Origin: Candidatus Hydrogenedentota bacterium
GTDB taxonomy: Bacteria > Spirochaetota > Leptospiria > Turneriellales > J094
NCBI GenBank assembly: GCA_003695005.1
Contig: RFJE01000259.1
Coordinates: forward strand, 1 to 5,925
Reading direction: 5' to 3'
DNA length: 5,925 nucleotides
Shown here: in pieces, positions 1 through 4,411 of the stretch
How the letters are laid out: every line of letters begins with the position of its first letter
Position numbering within the stretch: the first letter of the stretch is position 1
Notes under the pieces: model-generated
What the model was told of the DNA's origin: nothing
The model's input: only the letters and a program-made list of their open reading frames with translations
The model's database searches: none
Program-made: the position numbers and the translations under genes

Positions 1-140
1 CCTATAAATAGTGTTTACTATATAATACCAAAATGGGGGTGTTTATTTCACTTTTTAGGATATTACTTTGAATAAAATTTCAAAATTACGAAAAAATTGG
101 CGGAATCCGACATAATACAGGAAATTTTTTTGATAGGGAT
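1..140. other. AT-rich stretch with no supportable gene
   Basis: This stretch is strongly AT-rich and all frames are short or low in complexity. A TATAAT hexamer lies at 21-26, but its expected -35 would fall at or before the window edge, so it cannot be judged. One plus-strand frame is open from 72 into the following short reading frame, but before about 140 its codons look like non-coding AT-rich DNA. No RNA gene, repeat array or other gene was recognised. Confidence 0.5.
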
Positions 141-143
141 AAG

Positions 144-284
144 TTGAGCGCCTGCATCTCTATGCACATGCCAAATGACGATGGCACCTCTAATGCGCCA
201 AACAATCCGAGTGCTAAGTACGACCTGTTTGGATACGTCAGGATGCTAGACCACTCAATAGAGATGATTTATGACTTACCATAG
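144..284 (+). pseudogene. 3' remnant of an unidentified gene, or a very small ORF
   Basis: The plus-strand frame that ends at TAG 282-284 is open back to position 72, but only from about 140 does it read like protein. It includes MHMPNDDG, SAKYDLFGYVRMLDHS and a C-terminal IEMIYDLP. Base composition becomes visibly less AT-rich at the same point. Possible starts are TTG 144, preceded by an AGGGATAAG stretch that could act as a weak RBS, and ATG 162. Either gives a product of about 40-47 residues. The stop codon sits inside the hairpin that also follows the convergent lipoprotein gene, as expected for a real gene end. The family is not recognised and no function is offered. It may be the tail of a gene that lost its 5' part, a small intact gene, or a chance frame. 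Confidence 0.35.
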
Positions 285-315
285 AGGAGCTTGAGCGAAA
301 CCAGCTCCTCTATGG
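279..315. terminator. Perfect 13-bp hairpin between convergent genes, likely bidirectional terminator
   Basis: Arms CCATAGAGGAGCT (279-291) and AGCTCCTCTATGG (303-315) are perfectly complementary around an 11-nt loop. On the minus strand the stem begins 8 bases after the lipoprotein stop (324-326). On the plus strand it overlaps the TAG of the short frame ending at 284 and is followed by CATTTTCTCT, a weak T-rich tail. The minus-strand side has no good T-run. Termination in both directions is inferred from position and symmetry. Confidence 0.7.
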
Positions 316-323
316 CATTTTCT

Positions 324-944
324 CTACTGAGAGATGGTAAAGTTTTTGGTTCTGGTCTCCCCTGGCATAATACGAGGTGTACCAACTGGTGCAGACTCTA
401 CTATGAGTGCGACATAGCTCGTAGTATTATTAACGTAGTAGTCTGAATACTTCCACTCATAAAGGTAAAAGTCCAGTAGCCCTGTATAGGTAAGGCTAGG
501 ATCTGTTTGAGAAGTGTACAATGCACCAGTAATTGTTCCAGTAAGGCCTCCCGTAGGTACTGGTAAGGTAAAGCCGTACGCTGATCGGGTAGCATCATAG
601 GTAGACCAGTTAAAAGATAAGTAGTTTGTCTTATCACACGGTTGTCTCTGTATAGTAAAGCGGAAGTCACTACCAATGGCTAGGTCTATGTCAAAGCTAA
701 GGGCAGATAGGGGGACTTTTGTCTTGTCCTCATTCCGGCAATAAACAACCAAGGTGTAGTACTTCGTAACCTCTTGTGGTTGGCTTGTGCCACTTCCTGT
801 ATTACATGTCGTGGTTACAGGATTGCTGTTTGTAGTACTGGTACTCTGATCTGTGTCTCCACTTGTAGCCGGTGCATTGGAGCATCCTATAAGCAGCCCA
901 AGTAAAAGTAGAGATGCTGATAATGTTTTTGCTGTTGTTTTCAT
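324..944 (-). CDS. Putative lipoprotein of unknown function
   Basis: This encodes a 206-residue secreted protein. It has a classic lipoprotein signal peptide: a K-containing n-region, a Leu-rich core (residues 8-19) and the lipobox L-I-G-C with the lipidation cysteine at C21. Signal peptidase II should cleave before C21 and the protein should be anchored in a membrane; Ser at +2 would fit outer-membrane sorting if the host is Gram-negative. Residues 22-58 form a Ser/Thr/Asn-rich, probably flexible linker. Residues 60-206 alternate hydrophobic and polar residues, rich in Tyr and Thr, and suggest a beta-rich globular domain. Cysteines at 47, 69 and 103 remain in the mature part, so a disulfide is possible. 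The start is well set by AAGGAGGA about 8 bases upstream. The gene is monocistronic: it diverges from the acyl-CoA dehydrogenase gene and is followed by a strong hairpin. No family is recognised. Its composition looks less AT-rich than the plus-strand genes. Confidence 0.85.
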   Translation of the reverse strand: MKTTAKTLSASLLLLGLLIGCSNAPATSGDTDQSTSTTNSNPVTTTCNTGSGTSQPQEVTKYYTLVVYCRNEDKTKVPLSALSFDIDLAIGSDFRFTIQRQPCDKTNYLSFNWSTYDATRSAYGFTLPVPTGGLTGTITGALYTSQTDPSLTYTGLLDFYLYEWKYSDYYVNNTTSYVALIVESAPVGTPRIMPGETRTKNFTISQ

Positions 945-952
945 GTTTTGTT

Positions 953-960
953 TCCTCCTT
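953..960 (-). promoter_or_regulatory. Shine-Dalgarno of the lipoprotein gene
   Basis: Read on the minus strand this is AAGGAGGA, a near-perfect anti-16S match. It lies 8 bases before the ATG (942-944 complement) and fixes the lipoprotein start. Confidence 0.85.
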
Positions 961-1004
961 ATTAAAAGTATATTCTTCTATTTAAGAATGTTTTTTTCAT
1001 AGAA

Positions 1005-1033
1005 ATTATTGATAATTTTTTGAAAATTTACAA
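1005..1033 (-). promoter_or_regulatory. Candidate sigma70-type promoter for the lipoprotein gene
   Basis: On the minus strand, TTGTAA (complement of 1028-1033) and AATAAT (complement of 1005-1010) are separated by 17 bases. Each is close to the -35 and -10 consensus. It lies about 60 bases upstream of the start codon, which gives a plausible 5' UTR. The surroundings are very AT-rich, so chance matches are likely. Confidence 0.4.
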
Positions 1034-1063
1034 AAAAATGCGCAATTTTGCTCTTCTCTAAAG

Positions 1064-1091
1064 TTTACGGCTTGTTTTCCTGCAATAGGAT
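1064..1091 (+). promoter_or_regulatory. Weak candidate promoter for the fatty-acid genes
   Basis: TTTACG (1064-1069) and TAGGAT (1086-1091) are separated by 16 bases, each matching about four of six consensus bases. It is the best-spaced pair seen on the plus strand upstream of the acyl-CoA dehydrogenase, but it is weak. Its -10 box would coincide with the TGCAAT/ATTGCA palindrome, an arrangement that would suit repression. Confidence 0.2.
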
Positions 1092-1095
1092 TGCA
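1081..1095. promoter_or_regulatory. TGCAAT-AGG-ATTGCA palindrome, possible operator
   Basis: A perfect inverted repeat with 6-bp arms (1081-1086 and 1090-1095) around a 3-bp centre. It lies in the spacer between the divergent lipoprotein and acyl-CoA dehydrogenase genes. A smaller GCAA-TT-TTGC dyad lies at 1042-1051, and a related TGCAACATT lies at 1201-1209. A regulator of fatty-acid genes binding here is an inference; the site does not match an operator I can name. Confidence 0.3.
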
Positions 1096-1166
1096 AAACT
1101 CTTGTCTGAAAGTCAAGGTTTTTCTTTTTATCCATAGCAAAAGTCTAAAAGAGAGGATTGAGGGAC

Positions 1167-1223
1167 ATGGATGCTCCCGCGAAGACCCAAGAAAGATTTT
1201 TGCAACATTATACTGAAGTTTAA
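1167..1223 (+). other. Possible 18-codon leader ORF ahead of the acyl-CoA dehydrogenase
   Basis: ATG 1167 opens an 18-codon frame (MDAPAKTQERFLQHYTEV) that stops at TAA 1221-1223. AGAGGA at 1152-1157, 9 bases upstream, could serve as its RBS. The stop overlaps the first bases of the AAGGAG that drives the dehydrogenase. Both frames are in phase, separated by the stop and three codons. Translation of this leader could be coupled to, or interfere with, initiation at 1233. A chance ORF of this length is quite possible. Confidence 0.25.
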
Positions 1224-1227
1224 GGAG
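1222..1227 (+). promoter_or_regulatory. Shine-Dalgarno that decides the dehydrogenase start
   Basis: AAGGAG lies 5 bases before ATG 1233. The next in-frame ATG (1245-1247, residue 5) would be 17 bases away, so 1233 is preferred even though family similarity begins only around residue 5. Confidence 0.8.
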
Positions 1228-1232
1228 ATAAT

Positions 1233-2381
1233 ATGGTACGAAGAATGAAACGATCCATTCCATGGACAGAAGAGCATGAGCAATATCGAGAAATGGCACG
1301 AAGTTTTTTTGAAAACGAAGTGGCACCTCACATGGAAGAATGGGAAGAAGCAGGACAAGTCTCTCGAGAAGTTTGGGAAAAAGCAGGATCCCTTGGACTG
1401 ATATGTCCTAATTTTCCAGAAGAATATGGTGGTGCTGGAGTTGATTTTTTATACAATACCATTGTTATTGAAGAAAGCTCGCGTGTGCAAAATACAGGCT
1501 TTTTCCTATCTCTGCATGCGGATGTTGTGGCGCCCTATATTTTAGAAATTGGAAACGAAGAGCAAAAGAAAAGATGGCTACCAGATATTATTGCAGGCAA
1601 AAAGATATTAGCCATAGGAATGACAGAGCCAAACACTGGATCCGATTTAGCAGCTATCCAAACGAAAGCAGAAGATAAGGGTGATTATTACTTATTGAAC
1701 GGGACCAAAACTTTTATATCGAATGGTTATTTAGCCGATTTAGTGGTGGTAGCAGCTCGCACTGGCGAAGGAATGGGTGGTATCACTCTTATGGTGGTGG
1801 AAGATGGTATGGAAGGTTTTGAGCGCGGACGCAAACTTAAGAAAATTGGCTTAAAAGCGCAAGATACAGCCGAACTTCATTTTACCGATGTAAAAGTGCC
1901 AAAAGAAAATGTGCTGGGCAAGCCAAATGCAGGCTTTCGTTATATGATGAAACTTCTTCAGCAAGAAAGACTTGCTTTAGCCATTTCCAACCAAACAGCA
2001 GCAGAAACCGTTTTAGATATGACCGTCGAATATGTAAAAGAGAGAAAAGCATTTGGGAAACGAATTGGCGATTTCCAAAACACACGCTTTAAGCTTGTGG
2101 ATGTCTATGTAGAGCAAGAAATGTCTCGTGCTTTTTTAGACAGGGTGATTATGGCTCATGTTAATGGTGAGAAAAAAATGGTAGAAGCTAGCATGTGTAA
2201 ATTAAATAATTCCGAAATGCTTTTGCGCCATGTAAATATTTGCTTACAATTTTTTGGTGGATATGGTTTTATGCTAGAATACCCGATTGCAAAGGCATAT
2301 TTAGATGCACGGGTACAAACAATTTATGCAGGAACTTCAGAAATCATGAAAGAAATTATTGCAAAAAATTTAGGTTTGTAA
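1233..2381 (+). CDS. Acyl-CoA dehydrogenase, long-chain (LCAD/IVD) type
   Basis: This encodes a 382-residue FAD enzyme, full length for the family, expected in the cytoplasm as a tetramer. It oxidises an acyl-CoA to the trans-2-enoyl-CoA and passes electrons to electron-transfer flavoprotein. The order is an N-terminal helical domain (about 10-125), a middle beta domain opening with MTEPNTGSD (130-138), which contacts FAD and substrate, and a C-terminal helical domain. That last domain contains RKAFG (271-275), FGGYG (341-345) and the terminal YAGTSEI (365-371). The position after Tyr365, which is the catalytic Glu in short- and medium-chain enzymes, is Ala366. Instead Glu245 lies in QERLALA, the helix-G site used as base by mammalian LCAD and isovaleryl-CoA dehydrogenase. 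Stretches such as EWEEAGQVSREVWEKAG and LKKIGLKAQDTAELHF also resemble LCAD. The next gene is an acyl-CoA synthetase on the same strand, which supports a beta-oxidation role. Long-chain preference is inferred. Confidence 0.95.
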   Translation: MVRRMKRSIPWTEEHEQYREMARSFFENEVAPHMEEWEEAGQVSREVWEKAGSLGLICPNFPEEYGGAGVDFLYNTIVIEESSRVQNTGFFLSLHADVVAPYILEIGNEEQKKRWLPDIIAGKKILAIGMTEPNTGSDLAAIQTKAEDKGDYYLLNGTKTFISNGYLADLVVVAARTGEGMGGITLMVVEDGMEGFERGRKLKKIGLKAQDTAELHFTDVKVPKENVLGKPNAGFRYMMKLLQQERLALAISNQTAAETVLDMTVEYVKERKAFGKRIGDFQNTRFKLVDVYVEQEMSRAFLDRVIMAHVNGEKKMVEASMCKLNNSEMLLRHVNICLQFFGGYGFMLEYPIAKAYLDARVQTIYAGTSEIMKEIIAKNLGL

Positions 2382-2436
2382 GCCTTTGTACTTGACTGTT
2401 TTAAGCCTATTTGCATTTTGTTACGCAAATTTAACG

Positions 2437-2445
2437 AAGAGGTGG
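2437..2445 (+). promoter_or_regulatory. Shine-Dalgarno of the acyl-CoA synthetase
   Basis: AAGAGGTGG precedes ATG 2450 by 4 bases, or 7 if AGAGG is counted, which supports that start. The 68-bp gap from the dehydrogenase stop holds no clear terminator. It has only a weak 6-bp ATTTGC/GCAAAT hairpin at 2409-2430, so cotranscription is likely. Confidence 0.65.
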
Positions 2446-2449
2446 TAGT

Positions 2450-4366
2450 ATGTACAAAACAATGGTAGATGTTTTTGAAAATTCTTTTCGCCTATATGCA
2501 GATAGAATTGCTTTTCGCTGGCGCAATAAAGATGGCCAGTTCGAAGAAATGACATATCGCGAAGCGGAAGAAATTTCGCATGCATTAGGAGTTGGCTTAA
2601 TTAACCTTGGTGTTAAGGCGAAATCGCATGTTGGTTTAATTGCTGATGTTTCTCATTTATGGACGCTTACGGATATTGCTATTCAGCTGATTGGTGCTGT
2701 GGATGTTCCGAGGGGTACGGACTCAACAGCAGATGAGCTCGCTTATATTTTAAATCACTCGGGTAGTGATGTTGTATTTGTCCATCATGCGGGAGAAATT
2801 GAGAAGATAGAAAAAGGTTTAAAGAAAATTAAGAAAAAAGGCAAAATTAAAATTAAGAAGTTCATTGTAATGGATGATGAAGTTCCTAAAAAATATGCTC
2901 GAAAAGCCATTGCGTGGTCGAGCTTAATTGACAAAGGTCGTCAAATTATAGAAAAAAATGGTAAAGAAGCCAAGGAAGCTCAAAAAAGACGTACCAAAGT
3001 AAAGCCAGAAGATTTAAGTACCATCATTTATACTTCGGGTACTACCGGAGAACCAAAAGGTGTAATGACCATGCATTCTAATTTTGCGTCGCAAATTAGC
3101 ATTGTCCCTAAAATCGTTCAGTTTGAGCCTGATGAATCTGGTTTAACCCTTCTACCACCTTGGCATGTTTTTGGTCGGATTACAGAATACTTATTTTTAT
3201 CTGTAGGAGCTAGTATTACTTATACGGACATTAAACACATTGGTGAGGACTTAAAAAATATTAAGCCTACGTATGTGCCAGCAGTGCCTAGGATTTGGGA
3301 AGGTGTCTATAATAAAATCATGCAAGGTGTGCGCAAAAGTGGCAAAGAAAATATTTTTAACTTTTTCCAGAAAATCTCTTTGGCCTATTTAGCCCATAAA
3401 AACCGTATCGAAAATAAAGAAAACTTGTATAAAAAGCGACCTATTTTTATTGACATTCCTTTAAAATTTGTAAGCTTTATTATGATGCTCTTGCTTCTTC
3501 CTTTAAAGAAGTTAGGAGATGTTCTTGTTTTTAAGAAAGTGTTAGCGGCTACTGGCGGAAGAATGAAAGCTTCGATTTCTGGTGGTGGCGCATTACCAGA
3601 ATATGTGGATAAATTTTTTGCTTCCATTGGAATTAAAATTTTAGAAGGCTATGGAATGACAGAAACTTCCCCAGTAATATCTGTAAGGAGACCAGAAAGA
3701 GTGGTTCTTGGAACCGTTGGTCCCCCTATCCCACAAACAGAAATTCGCTTAATTGATTTAGATGGAAATGATGTAACCAACATTGTGGGAGCTAAAGGGA
3801 CCCTTCATGTACGCGGCCCGCAAGTTATGAAAGGCTATTACAAGAATCCTAAAAAAACTCGAGAGGTATTATCACCCGATGGTTGGATGAACACAGGAGA
3901 TTTAGTCCGCATTAATATCTATGGCGAAATAAGTATTGTAGGCCGATCAAAGGACACCATTGTTTTAATTGGTGGGGAAAATGTGGAGCCTACCCCCATT
4001 GAAGAAAAGCTTAAAGAATCACCTTATATTGACCATGTAATGTGTGTAGGTCAAGACCAAAAGACCATTGGAGCTTTAATTGTACCGAATGAAGAAATGC
4101 TTGCGGAATTTGTTAAAAAACACAATATTGCCGGTGAATCCTTAAAAGATTGGATTCAGGATAAGCAAGTGCAAGCTCTTTACAAATCGGAAATTAGCAG
4201 GCTCATTAATTTAGAAAATGGCTTTAAATCGTTTGAGCGTGTTACAGATTTTAGGTTACTTACCAAGCCATTTGAAAAAGGTGATGAATTAAATAACACT
4301 TTAAAAGTAAAACGCCATGTAGTTACAGAAAAATATAAAGACTTAATTGAGGATATGTATAAGTAA
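2450..4366 (+). CDS. Long-chain fatty-acid--CoA ligase (AMP-binding, LACS type)
   Basis: This encodes a 638-residue adenylate-forming enzyme that activates a fatty acid with ATP to the acyl-adenylate, then transfers it to CoA. Family motifs appear in order. The phosphate-binding loop is TSGTTGEPKG (195-204, Lys203). A PPWHVFGR stretch follows where the fatty-acid gate usually lies. The A5 motif is GYGMTETSP (400-408), and the A7 motif NTGD has its ribose-binding Asp at 484. GRSKDTIVLIGGENVEP (498-514) contains hinge Arg499. Near the C-terminus, NNTLKVKR (615-622) has Lys619 as the probable A10 catalytic lysine. All expected motifs are intact, and the length suits LACS enzymes of the AMP-dependent ligase family. 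Two features stand out: a Lys-rich patch (119-137, 11 Lys in 19 residues) and a hydrophobic segment (332-352) that may help it sit on the membrane. It probably shares a transcript with the upstream dehydrogenase, supplying its acyl-CoA substrate. Exact chain-length preference cannot be read from sequence. Confidence 0.94.
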   Translation: MYKTMVDVFENSFRLYADRIAFRWRNKDGQFEEMTYREAEEISHALGVGLINLGVKAKSHVGLIADVSHLWTLTDIAIQLIGAVDVPRGTDSTADELAYILNHSGSDVVFVHHAGEIEKIEKGLKKIKKKGKIKIKKFIVMDDEVPKKYARKAIAWSSLIDKGRQIIEKNGKEAKEAQKRRTKVKPEDLSTIIYTSGTTGEPKGVMTMHSNFASQISIVPKIVQFEPDESGLTLLPPWHVFGRITEYLFLSVGASITYTDIKHIGEDLKNIKPTYVPAVPRIWEGVYNKIMQGVRKSGKENIFNFFQKISLAYLAHKNRIENKENLYKKRPIFIDIPLKFVSFIMMLLLLPLKKLGDVLVFKKVLAATGGRMKASISGGGALPEYVDKFFASIGIKILEGYGMTETSPVISVRRPERVVLGTVGPPIPQTEIRLIDLDGNDVTNIVGAKGTLHVRGPQVMKGYYKNPKKTREVLSPDGWMNTGDLVRINIYGEISIVGRSKDTIVLIGGENVEPTPIEEKLKESPYIDHVMCVGQDQKTIGALIVPNEEMLAEFVKKHNIAGESLKDWIQDKQVQALYKSEISRLINLENGFKSFERVTDFRLLTKPFEKGDELNNTLKVKRHVVTEKYKDLIEDMYK

Positions 4367-4398
4367 GGTTAGGCGCTACGATAGCGCCTACCTTTCTT
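4367..4398 (+). terminator. GC-rich hairpin after the synthetase gene
   Basis: Directly after the TAA (4364-4366), arms TAGGCGCTA (4370-4378) and TAGCGCCTA (4382-4390) form a 9-bp stem with a CGA loop. It is extended by GG/CC past one unpaired T. TTTCTT follows (4393-4398), a short and imperfect U-tract. This looks like an intrinsic terminator for the fatty-acid genes. It is possibly leaky, because the next gene starts 14 bases later with no clear promoter of its own. A protein-binding dyad is the alternative. Confidence 0.7.
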
Positions 4399-4411
4399 AA
4401 AAAGAGTTACT

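Noticed and set aside
401..676. A 91-residue minus-strand frame inside the lipoprotein gene
   Set aside because: It lies wholly inside the lipoprotein CDS on the same strand in another frame. The lipoprotein has a signal peptide and a strong RBS; this frame has neither and reads as a shadow.
972..997. ATTCTT/AAGAAT hairpin followed by a T-run on the plus strand
   Set aside because: It has the shape of a terminator, but the 6-bp stem is almost all A/T and no plus-strand transcript is expected to end there. It lies in the 5' UTR of the lipoprotein gene on the other strand.
1006..1358. Two minus-strand frames opposite the spacer and the start of the dehydrogenase
   Set aside because: They run antisense to the dehydrogenase start and its upstream region. 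They are Phe/Ser/Leu-rich, as expected from the complement of A-rich DNA, and have no RBS.
2379..2408. Direct repeat TAAGCCT at 2379-2385 and 2402-2408
   Set aside because: Only 7 bp and two copies; it includes a stop codon and has no sign of an insertion or attachment site.
2392..2420. TTGACT in the gap between dehydrogenase and synthetase as an internal promoter
   Set aside because: The -35-like box is good, but no acceptable -10 box occurs 16-18 bases downstream.
3385..3627. Minus-strand frame opposite the synthetase
   Set aside because: It is antisense to conserved adenylation motifs and shows no independent coding signal.
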